This document shows, one piece after another, positions 56,343 to 64,000 of a stretch of 64,000 nt of DNA (its first letter is position 1; each line of letters opens with the position of its first letter). Below the pieces are notes generated by a model, which did no database searches, was not told the DNA's origin, and worked only from the letters and a program-made list of their open reading frames with translations. The DNA is from Candidatus Nanopelagicus limnes (lineage in GTDB: Bacteria > Actinomycetota > Actinomycetes > Nanopelagicales > Nanopelagicaceae), in contig NZ_CP016768.2 of assembly GCF_002287885.2 (NCBI RefSeq), positions 682,001-746,000 on the forward strand. Reading direction: 5' to 3'. The translations under genes and the position numbers were made by a program.

Positions 56343-56797
56343 CCTTGCATTAATCCTTTTAACTTGACCAATGTTTTAGCCATAGCTTTAGGTACCCAAG
56401 TGCCTGAATCATCAACCCACCATTTCCAGCGAGCATTACGCCCATCCCAGCTTTCGGTAACCAAAGTTGTGTTGGCATCAATTTCAGTTAATTCATACCG
56501 CCAGACATTGTGTAACAAATGCTGCCAAGCAATTACTTTATTTTCTTGAAACTCAATAACTTGGCTTTTTATTACATATGGGATTCCAAGTTTCATTCTC
56601 ATCCCAAATTTAGCGCCAAGATAGAGTTGGGATGGTCCTGTTATAACTCCCTTAACCATGCCAGAACCATCCATCAGCGAGTGGTTGGTGGGATTTGCAA
56701 TGAAATCAAAAACCTTTTTTACTGGTGCCTTTATTTCAATTTGGGCTTTAAAGAAAAGCGGAATACCAGTTTCTAGTATTTGCGCTCTTTCTTCCAT
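56339..56797 (-). CDS. SRPBCC / polyketide-cyclase-like protein
   Basis: A 152-residue START/SRPBCC-fold protein. FKAQIEIKAPVKKVFDFIANPTN is the typical N-terminal strand and helix, and KVIAWQHLLHNVWRYELTEI and TLVTESWDGR follow. A hydrophobic ligand is likely but unknown. The longest open frame begins 52 codons upstream, inside ctaF; the ATG used here is 2 bases after the ctaF stop and begins with a sensible N-terminus (MEERAQILETG). It is coupled to putA downstream. Confidence 0.75.
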   Translation of the reverse strand: MEERAQILETGIPLFFKAQIEIKAPVKKVFDFIANPTNHSLMDGSGMVKGVITGPSQLYLGAKFGMRMKLGIPYVIKSQVIEFQENKVIAWQHLLHNVWRYELTEIDANTTLVTESWDGRNARWKWWVDDSGTWVPKAMAKTLVKLKGLMQG

Positions 56798-56799
56798 AA

Positions 56800-57201
56800 T
56801 TAGTGTGCAGTATTTGAGGGGCGCTCGTATTGTAAAACTAAGCCAAGAACTGAAATCAATAAACTTCCGACTCCAATTAGTACTAGCCACCATCCGATAA
56901 TCAGACCTAATCCAAGTGTGCAAGCTGAAAGTGCTACTGGAAGTGGCCACCATGAATGGGGTGAATAAAACCCTAATTCACCAGCAGAATCTGCGATCTC
57001 TCCTTGCAGATTATCCTCTGGTAACACGTTTCCTAATCGGCGGGCTGTAAACCAAAGATAAAAACCAATAATTAAAGCTAAGCCACCGCTAAGTGCAATT
57101 GCAGTAACTCCTACTGGCTCACCACCTAGCTGCCAATAAATCACAGTCATGATTGCATAAAAGATTGATAAACCAATAAAGAGCAACCAACTGGTTTTCA
57201 T
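56800..57201 (-). CDS. ctaF: Cytochrome c oxidase subunit IV, actinobacterial type
   Basis: Small membrane subunit of 133 residues with four helices. GLSIFYAIMTVIYW and GLALIIGFYLWFTARRLG form the first half; SPHSWWPLPVALSACTLGLGLIIGWWL forms the second. These match the actinobacterial CtaF family, which stabilises the oxidase. The start overlaps the ctaD stop (TAATG). In other actinobacteria ctaF usually follows ctaC-ctaD, as here. Confidence 0.88.
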   Translation of the reverse strand: MKTSWLLFIGLSIFYAIMTVIYWQLGGEPVGVTAIALSGGLALIIGFYLWFTARRLGNVLPEDNLQGEIADSAGELGFYSPHSWWPLPVALSACTLGLGLIIGWWLVLIGVGSLLISVLGLVLQYERPSNTAH

Positions 57202-58862
57202 TAGTGATTTTCTTTCTGAGCCATGTGTGGATAGTGAAGATCAAATGCCGGACGCTCAGATCGAATTCTAGGAATAGATGTGAAGTTATGTCGTGGTGGT
57301 GGACAAGAAGTTACCCATTCAAGGGATGAGCCATACCCCCAAGGATCATTACTAGTTACCTTTGGTGAAGTTCTAGATTTCCATACCGCCATAAAGAATG
57401 GAATCATTGAAAGTGCTAGCAGGCCAGAACCAACAGTTGAAACCATATTCATAAAGGTAAATCCATCAGAGGCTAAGTAATCTGCATATCTACGTGGGAA
57501 TCCCTTAATGCCCAACCAATGTTGAATTAAGAATGTTAAGTGGAAGCCGAAGAATAAAGTCCAGAAATGAATCTTTCCAAGGGTTTCATCTAACATCTTG
57601 CCAGTCATCTTTGGCCACCAGAAGTAAAACCCAGCAAACATTGAAAACACCACTGTGCCAAACAAAACGTAGTGGAAGTGTGCAACTACGAAGTAGGAGG
57701 CAGAAACTGCAAAATCAAGTGGTGGGCTAGCCAAGATAATTCCAGTTAAGCCACCGAAAAGGAATGTAATCAAAAAGCCCATCACAAACAACATTGGTGT
57801 TTCAAATGTAACAGAGCCGCGCCACATGGTTCCGATCCAATTAAAGAACTTAACGCCAGTTGGTACGCCAATTAAAAATGTCATAAAGGAGAAGAAGGGC
57901 AGTAAGACCTGACCGCTTGCATACATATGGTGAGCCCAAACCGCAACAGATAATGCTGCGATTGCAATCGTTGCTGCAATTAATCCCTTGTAACCAAAGA
58001 TTGGTTTACGGCTAAATACCGGCAAAATTTCTGTTGCGATTCCAAAGAATGGCAGCGCCAAGATATAAACCTCTGGGTGGCCAAAGAACCAGAAAAGATG
58101 TTGCCACAACATCGCACCACCATTTGCTGGATCAAAAATATGAGAACCAAATAATCGATCAGATTCAAGAGCTAGAAAAGCTGCTGCAAGAGGTGGGAAT
58201 GCAATTAAAACTAATATCGAAGTAAGCAGTACGTTCCAAGAAAAGATCGACATTCTAAACATCGTCATACCTGGGGCTCGCATGGTCAAAATAGTGGTTA
58301 CAAAGTTAACGCCGCCAAGGATTGTGCCAAGACCACCAATTGCAAGTCCTACCAACCAAAGATCAGCGCCAATTCCAGGTGAGTACTGTGCATTAGATAA
58401 TGGCGCGTAAGCAGTCCAACCAAATGATGCTGCGCCCCCTGGTGTAATGAATCCAATGAATGCCATGGTGCCACCAAATAAATACAACCAATAAGAGAGC
58501 ATGTTTAATCTTGGGAAGGCAACATCTGCTGCGCCAATTTGCAAAGGCATAATTACATTTGCAAAACCAACAAATAATGGGGTCGCAAACATCAACAACA
58601 TGATGGTTCCGTGCATTGTGAAGATTTGGTTGTACTGCTCGTTACTTAAAAATTGCATTCCTGGACGGGCAAGCTCGCCTCGAAGGAGCAGGGCTAAAAG
58701 TCCGCCTATTAAAAACCATGCAAAAGATGTAATCAAATAAAGGTAGCCGATTGTCTTGTGATCTGTTGAGGTTAACCACTTAACTAATAATCTGCCCTTC
58801 GAAGTTGGCGCGGGCGCTGAAGGCGAAGATGAAATTACTGGTCGTTGGGCGTAAGTGGTCAT
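57201..58862 (-). CDS. ctaD: Cytochrome c oxidase subunit I
   Basis: Catalytic subunit of the aa3 oxidase; 553 residues with twelve helices. The CuB and haem ligands lie in [28 protein letters not shown] and [18 protein letters not shown]; the low-spin haem ligand is in [19 protein letters not shown]. The proton-channel residues of an A-type oxidase (GHPEVYI) are present. It overlaps the ctaC stop by 4 bases (ATGA). Confidence 0.97.
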   Translation of the reverse strand: MTTYAQRPVISSSPSAPAPTSKGRLLVKWLTSTDHKTIGYLYLITSFAWFLIGGLLALLLRGELARPGMQFLSNEQYNQIFTMHGTIMLLMFATPLFVGFANVIMPLQIGAADVAFPRLNMLSYWLYLFGGTMAFIGFITPGGAASFGWTAYAPLSNAQYSPGIGADLWLVGLAIGGLGTILGGVNFVTTILTMRAPGMTMFRMSIFSWNVLLTSILVLIAFPPLAAAFLALESDRLFGSHIFDPANGGAMLWQHLFWFFGHPEVYILALPFFGIATEILPVFSRKPIFGYKGLIAATIAIAALSVAVWAHHMYASGQVLLPFFSFMTFLIGVPTGVKFFNWIGTMWRGSVTFETPMLFVMGFLITFLFGGLTGIILASPPLDFAVSASYFVVAHFHYVLFGTVVFSMFAGFYFWWPKMTGKMLDETLGKIHFWTLFFGFHLTFLIQHWLGIKGFPRRYADYLASDGFTFMNMVSTVGSGLLALSMIPFFMAVWKSRTSPKVTSNDPWGYGSSLEWVTSCPPPRHNFTSIPRIRSERPAFDLHYPHMAQKENH

Positions 58863-59626
58863 GCGGTTGCTGCTTTCTCTTCGGCGACTAGATCATCAAG
58901 ATATTTTTGATACTCACTTGGTGTTACAACTTTTACCGTAAATAGCATCTGAGCGTGGTTTCGTCCGCAAAGAATGTTGCATCTTCCAGGGTATGTACCT
59001 AACTTGTTAGCAGTGAACTCAAGTTGATTGGTTACTCCTGGCAGATTTTGCATTTGGATCATAAAAGCTGGGATCCAAAAACCATGGACCACATCATTTG
59101 CATCCAAGGTAAATCTAACCTTCTCCCCCTGCGGCAGAACTAAGGTCGGCGGTTGCGCTGGAGTACCTGTAACAATGGCGCTCTTAAAGTCGCCAGCATC
59201 CTTGTACTTAAACTGCCATGACCACTGAAATCCAACCACATCAATGAAGTGTGAAACTTGCGCGTCTGGAGAAATCTTCACAATCTTTGATTCTCGTTGG
59301 ACTGTGAAATAGAAAAGAACTGCAACGATGATGAAAGGAATTACGGTGTATGCAACCTCGACTGGAATGTTGTACTGAGTTTGATTTGGAAAGCTTTCAT
59401 CTTTTTTACGATGGAAAATTGCTGGCCATAAAATTAAAATTAGAGTGAATACGCCAACTACACCTGCTGCAATCCAGGCGCCTTGCCAAAGAGATAATGA
59501 AGCATCATTAACGCTTGTAATTCCCTCTTCAAACCCAAGTCCAGGCACATCTTCTTTCGCGCAACCTGCCAATAATGGGCTTAATGCCAGCAAAGGAATC
59601 AGAGATTTTCGGTAAGGCATACGCAT
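58859..59626 (-). CDS. ctaC: Cytochrome c oxidase subunit II (lipoprotein)
   Basis: CuA-bearing subunit; 255 residues from the ATG used here. A short lipoprotein signal ends [12 protein letters not shown], so Cys near residue 22 is probably lipid-modified. Two membrane helices and a cupredoxin domain follow, with CuA ligands in [17 protein letters not shown]. The longest open frame begins 10 codons upstream with a TTG, but TATCCT stands 7 bases before this ATG, which favours the shorter form. It heads the ctaC-ctaD-ctaF-SRPBCC-putA run. Confidence 0.94.
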   Translation of the reverse strand: MRMPYRKSLIPLLALSPLLAGCAKEDVPGLGFEEGITSVNDASLSLWQGAWIAAGVVGVFTLILILWPAIFHRKKDESFPNQTQYNIPVEVAYTVIPFIIVAVLFYFTVQRESKIVKISPDAQVSHFIDVVGFQWSWQFKYKDAGDFKSAIVTGTPAQPPTLVLPQGEKVRFTLDANDVVHGFWIPAFMIQMQNLPGVTNQLEFTANKLGTYPGRCNILCGRNHAQMLFTVKVVTPSEYQKYLDDLVAEEKAATA

Positions 59627-59633
59627 AGGCTTA

Positions 59634-59639
59634 AGGATA
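59634..59639 (-). promoter_or_regulatory. -10 box of the ctaCDF-putA operon (leaderless)
   Basis: TATCCT, 7 bases, then the ctaC ATG inside the longest frame. It sets the start. Confidence 0.5.
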
Positions 59640-59685
59640 ACCTTCTGCCATAGCAATGTCGCATGCAGGCAGTTGGGGGTAGAAG

Positions 59686-60738
59686 GTGGTTCGCATCACA
59701 GCCGATTTTCAGCAGGAAAGAGTGCTACACCCTGCAGCAATGGCCTTGTTAAATCAGTTCTTTTCTAAAGGATGGGCTGACCCAAATAAGTTAAACAACA
59801 ATTCAAGGCAAACAGCAATTTTGCTCCAACAGGTTCGAGAAAAATTTGCTGAGCTGCTAAAAGTTCGCCCCGATGAGTTGGAATTTTTAGGTGAGAGTGA
59901 TCTGGGTTTTCAATTAGGAATTTCTGGATTGTTAAAAGCTGAAAGTGAATTATTTTATTCAAGTATTGATCGCCAACGTGTTTTTGCTGTTGCATCTAAT
60001 GAAGAAAACAAAGGTAGGCAGGTTACTTGTCTACCAGTTGATAACAATGGCCAGATAGGTGCTTTTTCAGCAACAGCTAAGGATGTAGTTGTTTGGCAAG
60101 TGGCCAATGGTGAAAGTGGAAATATTCAAACAAAGCCTGCTACTGACGGCGCGATATTTGCTGACTGCACTGCAAGTGGTATCGATTTACTACCTACTTT
60201 TGATTATCAAACCGCGCTATTTGATAGTGCTAGCTGGCAAGGACCTGCTGGCTTTGGCATATTAGTTATTAAACAGGCAAAAGATTGGCGAAATCCTCTG
60301 CCACATAATGACCACACCAGAGTGCCTGGTGGTTTTTCAATTCCACTTGCGATCGCAAGCTCAGTTGCTTTAGAAGCTTATTTAGCAGATAGTGATATCA
60401 GGGCTAATTTAAAAGAGCAGATAATTAACTTTATTAAATCTGAAATTTCTGATGTAGATATTGCTTCTTCCCTTAATGGATTATCAAAGTTTTTATCATT
60501 TTCCGTCTCTGGCGTAGAAGCTGATCGCTTATTACTAAGCCTTGAAGATTTAGGATTCGCCGTGGACTCTGGTTCGGCATGTAAGTCAGCAGATATGCAG
60601 CCAAGTCATGTGTTGGCAGCCATGGGCAGACCAATCGCTGGAAATATCCGATTAACGCTTCATAAAGATATTACCGAGCAAATGGTGAGAGAGTTTTGCC
60701 AATCATTAAAGAGTTGTGTTGAAAAATTGCGGAAGTAA
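59686..60738 (+). CDS. Degenerate cysteine-desulfurase-like protein (class V aminotransferase fold)
   Basis: A 350-residue protein aligning with NifS/IscS over its full length but lacking key PLP residues. The SGHK Schiff-base Lys is Trp184 in DSASWQGPAG; the TEH segment is SSID (92-95); NNEIG is NGESG (141-145). The Asp of the VDATQ motif survives (D160, ADCTAS), and the persulfide loop is intact as SGSACKSADMQPSHVLAAMG with Cys299. PLP chemistry therefore looks impossible, while the sulfur-carrying Cys is kept. The likely start is a GTG after a GGGGG tract. It sits beside ctaC and the ErpA and nadA genes, both linked to Fe-S clusters. Confidence 0.75.
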   Translation: MVRITADFQQERVLHPAAMALLNQFFSKGWADPNKLNNNSRQTAILLQQVREKFAELLKVRPDELEFLGESDLGFQLGISGLLKAESELFYSSIDRQRVFAVASNEENKGRQVTCLPVDNNGQIGAFSATAKDVVVWQVANGESGNIQTKPATDGAIFADCTASGIDLLPTFDYQTALFDSASWQGPAGFGILVIKQAKDWRNPLPHNDHTRVPGGFSIPLAIASSVALEAYLADSDIRANLKEQIINFIKSEISDVDIASSLNGLSKFLSFSVSGVEADRLLLSLEDLGFAVDSGSACKSADMQPSHVLAAMGRPIAGNIRLTLHKDITEQMVREFCQSLKSCVEKLRK

Positions 60739-61728
60739 CTAACCAGCTAATCGCACATTTAGATGAGGCCTAACCTCATCAGCTGCAGCCTTTCCATAAG
60801 CAATTTCAAATCTACTTAGGAATTCATCCTTAGTGAATCGATACTCCTGTGTGCCAGTTGTCTCTATACAGTAGGTAGCGAGCAATGAGCCAAGTTGGCC
60901 ACATCTTTCATGACCTAATCCCCAAGAAAGCCCGGCGATAAATCCAGATCTGAAATTATCTCCAACGCCAGTTGGATCCAACTTCTCTTTTTCTTTTGGC
61001 ACTCCCACATAAATTGTTTCCTTGCCATGCTCTTCTATCTGCGCACCTTTTGAACCAAGTGTTACAACACGAACCTGCACACGATCAAATAATTGGCGGT
61101 CAGTCCAGCCAGTTTTTTGAATTGCTAGTGCTAACTCATACTCATTTAAGAACAAATATTTAGCACCTTCAATTAACTGCGCAATCTCCTTGCCATCCAT
61201 TCTTGCCATTTGCTGTGATGGATCTGCAGCAACTGGAATCTTTAAAGCTCTCGCCATCTCTGAGTAGCGCATCATTGCTTCAGGATCATCTGGTGAAATA
61301 ACTAGGAGATCAAATTTTCCAGTCTTTGCCATTATTGGTTCTAACTCAATATTTCGCGCTTCACTCATTGCCCCTGGAAAAAATGATGCAATTTGATTTA
61401 ACTCAGTATCAGTAGTCACCATAAATGTTGCGGTGTGAAGTTTGTCTGATACTAAAACATGTGAGGTATCAACGCCATGGCGCTTTAGCCAAGCTTCATA
61501 ATCAACCCAGTCACGTCCAACCGCTGCAATTAGAACTGGATCTAAACCAAGGGCGCCCATTCCAAAAGAAATATTTGCACCACACCCACCACGTCTGATT
61601 TCAAGAGTATCAACTAAGAATGAGAGTGAAACTTTGGCTAATGAGCCAGCCACAAGTGAATCGGTGAACTTGCCACCAAAACTCATGATGTGGTCGCCAC
61701 CGACTGAGCCGGCAACTGCCACCTTCAT
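60739..61728 (-). CDS. PfkB-family carbohydrate/nucleoside kinase
   Basis: Ribokinase-fold kinase of 329 residues. The C-terminal catalytic motif DPTGVGDNFRSGFIAGL carries the base Asp, and the N-terminal RRGGCGANISFGMGALG binds substrate. Actinobacteria place a close relative near nadA and hesB that is often annotated as adenosine kinase; sugar kinase is the other choice. Its stop abuts the stop of the convergent desulfurase-like gene with no gap. TAAATA 6 bases before the ATG is a weaker version of the leaderless promoter pattern. Confidence 0.82.
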   Translation of the reverse strand: MKVAVAGSVGGDHIMSFGGKFTDSLVAGSLAKVSLSFLVDTLEIRRGGCGANISFGMGALGLDPVLIAAVGRDWVDYEAWLKRHGVDTSHVLVSDKLHTATFMVTTDTELNQIASFFPGAMSEARNIELEPIMAKTGKFDLLVISPDDPEAMMRYSEMARALKIPVAADPSQQMARMDGKEIAQLIEGAKYLFLNEYELALAIQKTGWTDRQLFDRVQVRVVTLGSKGAQIEEHGKETIYVGVPKEKEKLDPTGVGDNFRSGFIAGLSWGLGHERCGQLGSLLATYCIETTGTQEYRFTKDEFLSRFEIAYGKAAADEVRPHLNVRLAG

Positions 61729-61747
61729 ATTGTTTATTTAACTTAGA

Positions 61748-62116
61748 TTAGTTAAATGAATCGCCGCAAGCACAAGAGCCTTGGGCATTTGGATTATCAA
61801 TTGTGAAGCCTTGCTTCTCAATTGTGTCTACAAAATCAATTGTTGCACCCATTAAATATGGCGTACTCATTTTGTCAGTTACAACCTTAACTTTTTCGGC
61901 ACCAAACTCAGTAATGGTGTCACCATCAAGGGCTCGATCATCAAAATAAAGTTGGTAGCGAAGTCCAGAGCAACCACCAGGTTGAACTGCAACGCGAAGA
62001 CTTAAATCATCTCGGCCTTCTTGTTTTAGCAGTGATGAAACCTTTTGTGCTGCAACATCAGATAGTGCAATGCCAGCAGATGTTGTCGTTGTTGTTGTCT
62101 CTGTGCTCATACTCAC
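61748..62116 (-). CDS. erpA: HesB/IscA/ErpA-type iron-sulfur carrier
   Basis: A-type Fe-S carrier of 122 residues that hands clusters to client proteins. The three conserved cysteines are in QPGGCSGLRYQLYF and the C-terminal GSCACGDSF. The N-terminal threonine run (TETTTTTTSAG) is unusual. The longest frame starts at a GTG; an ATG two codons on is equally possible, with a GGAGAG ribosome site 9 bases before it. It lies divergent from nadA, whose product needs a [4Fe-4S] cluster. Confidence 0.87.
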   Translation of the reverse strand: MSMSTETTTTTTSAGIALSDVAAQKVSSLLKQEGRDDLSLRVAVQPGGCSGLRYQLYFDDRALDGDTITEFGAEKVKVVTDKMSTPYLMGATIDFVDTIEKQGFTIDNPNAQGSCACGDSFN

Positions 62117-62194
62117 CTACTCTCCAATACCTAACTTAGGCTCATAGGCTACTAGTTCTAGCCAAGGATTTCTGCACCAAAACCTGTGAGCGTT

Positions 62195-62200
62195 TACACT
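62195..62200 (+). promoter_or_regulatory. -10 box of nadA (leaderless)
   Basis: TACACT, 7 bases, then the nadA ATG. Confidence 0.55.
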
Positions 62201-62207
62201 TGCCCAC

Positions 62208-63350
62208 ATGGGAACAAGTGATCTGCTGCTACTTGGCAGTGAATCTGATCTAAATAGCGAGCGGGGCGTCTCATGCGATGGCCAACTGCCTGCTGCAAGT
62301 GATCCGCAATTAGTAGATCGAGCCCAAGTGGCCCGAAAAGCTTTAGGCGCTAAAGCGATGGTGCTGGGCCATCATTACCAGCGAGATGAAGTAATTGCTT
62401 TTGCTGATATTAGAGGTGATTCATTTAAATTAGCGCAAGCAGCAGCTGAAAACTCTGCGGCTGAATTTATTTTCTTCTGTGGTGTTCACTTTATGGCAGA
62501 AAGCGCCGATATTTTAACTACCAAAAATCAAAAAGTTATTTTGCCTGATCTTGCTGCCGGCTGTTCCATGGCAGATATGGCAACTGCATCTCAAGTGGCT
62601 GATTGCTGGCAGGTTTTAGAAAAACTAGGTGTGGCAAAGAAAACTATTCCTATTACTTATATGAACTCATCAGCTGCAATTAAAGCCTTCACCGGCAAAA
62701 ATCATGGAGCGGTATGCACCTCTTCAAATGCTGCCAGAGCGATGAAGTGGGCATTTGAAAAGGGTGAAAAAATATTGTTTTTGCCAGATCAACATTTAGG
62801 AAGAAACACCGCTGTTTTATCTTTAGGTCTCACACTTGCCGATTGCGTTATCTACAACCCATGGAAACCAAATGGTGGCCTAACTGATGATGCGATCAAG
62901 AATGCGAAGGTAATTCTTTGGCGGGGTCACTGCTCAGTACATGGCAGATTTACCGTTGGAAATATTGAAGATGTTCGAGTGAAGTTGCCCGGCGTTAAGG
63001 TATTAGTTCATCCGGAGTGCCAACATGATGTGGTTTCAAATGCTGATGTGGTTGGTAGTACGGAGATGATAATCAAAACAGTTTCCCAATCCCCGGCTGG
63101 CGCTAAATGGGCGATTGGAACTGAATTAAATTTGGTCCAGCGCCTTGCCAATGAGAATCCCGATAAGCAGATAGTTTTCTTAGATAAAGCTGTGTGTTAT
63201 TGCTCCACAATGAATCGAATTGACCTACCCCACCTTGTTTGGGCGATGGAATCTTTAGTTAGTGGTCGGTTAATCAACCAAATCAAGGTTGAAGATGAGG
63301 TGGCAAAGTATGCCAAAGTTGCATTAGACCAAATGTTGGCCCTACCTTAA
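62208..63350 (+). CDS. nadA: Quinolinate synthase
   Basis: [4Fe-4S] enzyme that condenses iminoaspartate with dihydroxyacetone phosphate to quinolinate, the start of de novo NAD synthesis; 380 residues. VLGHHYQRDEVIAFADIRGDS is the N-terminal signature; cluster Cys residues are in LAAGCSMADM, HPECQHDV and CYCSTMNRIDLPHL. The 50-residue N-terminal extension before the core is low in conservation. nadB and nadC are not in the window. Confidence 0.95.
   Translation: MGTSDLLLLGSESDLNSERGVSCDGQLPAASDPQLVDRAQVARKALGAKAMVLGHHYQRDEVIAFADIRGDSFKLAQAAAENSAAEFIFFCGVHFMAESADILTTKNQKVILPDLAAGCSMADMATASQVADCWQVLEKLGVAKKTIPITYMNSSAAIKAFTGKNHGAVCTSSNAARAMKWAFEKGEKILFLPDQHLGRNTAVLSLGLTLADCVIYNPWKPNGGLTDDAIKNAKVILWRGHCSVHGRFTVGNIEDVRVKLPGVKVLVHPECQHDVVSNADVVGSTEMIIKTVSQSPAGAKWAIGTELNLVQRLANENPDKQIVFLDKAVCYCSTMNRIDLPHLVWAMESLVSGRLINQIKVEDEVAKYAKVALDQMLALP
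63343..63348 (+). promoter_or_regulatory. -10 box of the DUF3043 gene, inside nadA
   Basis: TACCTT, 6 bases, then the DUF3043 ATG. It lies in the last codons of nadA and touches its stop. Confidence 0.4.
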
Positions 63351-63354
63351 TCTC

Positions 63355-63879
63355 ATGAGCGAAAAAAAAGGCAAGCCAACTCCAAAGCGTAAAGAGAGTG
63401 AAGCGAAATCAAAGCTTTCACCACTTTCACCTAATGCCAGCAAAGCAACGAAAAAAGTATTGAAAGAGCAAACCCGCCAACGTCGCCTGGAAGCAAGAGC
63501 GGCTTACATGCGCGGAGAAGAAAGCGCGCTGCCAATCAGAGATCGCGGTGAGGCAAGAAGATTTGTTAGAAATTATGTTGATGAGCGAAAATCAGTTACC
63601 GAATATTTCTTAATTATCATCATGGTGGTATTAATTTTGACCATCATTCCAATCCCAGCAGTTCAACTAGCTGCGGTTGCAGTCATGTACTCATCCATGA
63701 TCTTTATAACCCTGGATGGAATTTTGTTATCCAGACGTATTAAGAAAATGGTTAAAGAGAAGTTTCCAAGTGAGCCGACAAGAGGTATTGGAATGTATGG
63801 CTGGATGCGGGCTACTCAACTACGTAGATTACGAGCACCAGCGCCGCAGGTTTTAATCAATAAGCGAAAAGGTAAGTAG
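63355..63879 (+). CDS. DUF3043 membrane protein
   Basis: A 174-residue protein with a long basic N-terminus (KKGKPTPKRKESEAKSK), a conserved block YMRGEESALPIRDRGEARRF near residue 51, and two membrane helices (about 82-100 and 104-122). It ends in a basic tail. This is the actinobacterial DUF3043 family; the function is unknown, and the same neighbourhood with nadA and the hesB gene is common. It is convergent with the next gene, 3 bases away. Confidence 0.85.
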   Translation: MSEKKGKPTPKRKESEAKSKLSPLSPNASKATKKVLKEQTRQRRLEARAAYMRGEESALPIRDRGEARRFVRNYVDERKSVTEYFLIIIMVVLILTIIPIPAVQLAAVAVMYSSMIFITLDGILLSRRIKKMVKEKFPSEPTRGIGMYGWMRATQLRRLRAPAPQVLINKRKGK

Positions 63880-63882
63880 AGA

Positions 63883-64000
63883 CTAAGCCCTTGGTTTTGG
63901 GCTAACCGTCTTACTCGGATCGGTAGTAACAACACCAGTTAATACGCCATCAATCTCATCCATTATTGATTTATCTAATTTAACGCCAGATGCCTTCACA
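63883..64000 (-). CDS. C-terminal end of a probable aldo/keto reductase (partial)
   Basis: A minus-strand frame runs from the window edge to a TAG and encodes 38 residues containing LDKSIMDEIDGVLTGVVTTD and ending DPSKTVSPKPRA. This resembles the tail of actinobacterial aldo/keto reductases, where a helix is followed by a GDVV..DP..T..SP motif. The catalytic domain is outside the window, so the assignment rests on the tail alone. Confidence 0.5.
   Translation of the reverse strand, partial: VKASGVKLDKSIMDEIDGVLTGVVTTDPSKTVSPKPRA

Noticed and set aside
63885-63903. AGCCC / GGGCT inverted repeat after the DUF3043 gene as a terminator
   Set aside because: The stem is only 5 bases, has no T run for the plus strand, and lies within the coding end of the minus-strand gene.
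1-64000. CRISPR arrays, insertion sequences, integrases, prophage genes
   Set aside because: No tandem repeat-spacer pattern, transposase, integrase or phage structural gene was seen on either strand.

Overview
The window looks like the chromosome of a streamlined, AT-rich actinobacterium. The order aspS-hisS-(MBL hydrolase)-relA-secF-secD-ruvB-ruvA-ruvC-yebC-pdxT-pdxS ... pimA-patA-pgsA ... HIT-thrS, and the order (DEDD exonuclease)-trpD-ctaE-qcrC-qcrA-qcrB ... ctaF-ctaD-ctaC ... nadA, are the order known from Mycobacterium and Streptomyces. The base composition is clearly AT-rich by eye, intergenic space is almost absent (no gap above about 180 bases), and genes often overlap by 1-27 bases. 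This fits the freshwater acI / Nanopelagicales group (Planktophila-like). That placement is inference; no rRNA gene is present to test it. No IS, prophage or CRISPR array was seen.

Layout. 1-18242: minus-strand housekeeping block (aspS partial, hisS, MBL hydrolase, rsh, secFD, ruvBAC, yebC, pdxTS, a DUF3048 protein, a LemA-like protein, and the phosphatidylinositol-mannoside genes pimA, patA-like, pgsA), with a DUF349 protein on the plus strand. 18268-25207: a relic EF-G-like G domain, a HIT protein, thrS, a PGPGW protein, pabC-like and pabB, tRNA-Gly, tRNA-Cys, manA, a cupin and tRNA-Val. 25221-30408: a secreted metalloprotease, an ASCH protein, class I aldolase, a nitroreductase, a peroxiredoxin and an EamA transporter. 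30427-44075: an amino-acid catabolic island that reads as a lysine / hydroxylysine / pipecolate route (CaiB/BaiF CoA-transferase; a kinase-M23-aminotransferase fusion; an ornithine cyclodeaminase/mu-crystallin homologue; a TPP decarboxylase-like enzyme; an ALDH7-like dehydrogenase; an FAD amine oxidase; glutaryl-CoA dehydrogenase; a class III aminotransferase). 44112-47346: a TrpB2-like enzyme, a VOC protein, a MarC protein and a truncated DnaQ-type exonuclease. 47339-59626: trpD, a receiver-like protein and the bc1-aa3 respiratory genes, with putA lying between qcrCAB and ctaFDC. 59686-64000: a degenerate cysteine-desulfurase-like protein, a PfkB kinase, an ErpA/HesB protein, nadA, a DUF3043 protein and the tail of a probable aldo/keto reductase.

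The main cross-cutting signal is promoter architecture. More than twenty genes have a TANNNT hexamer ending 5-8 bases (usually exactly 6) before the start codon and no Shine-Dalgarno sequence, the signature of leaderless mRNAs. This pattern corrects several starts (secD, pgsA, the ornithine cyclodeaminase homologue, the TPP enzyme, the receiver-like protein, ctaC). It also exposes very compact divergent promoters, including one pair (pgsA and the EF-G-like gene) whose -10 boxes overlap. Genes inside operons and a few others (DUF349, pdxS, yebC, secF, aldolase, TrpB2) have ordinary Shine-Dalgarno sites.
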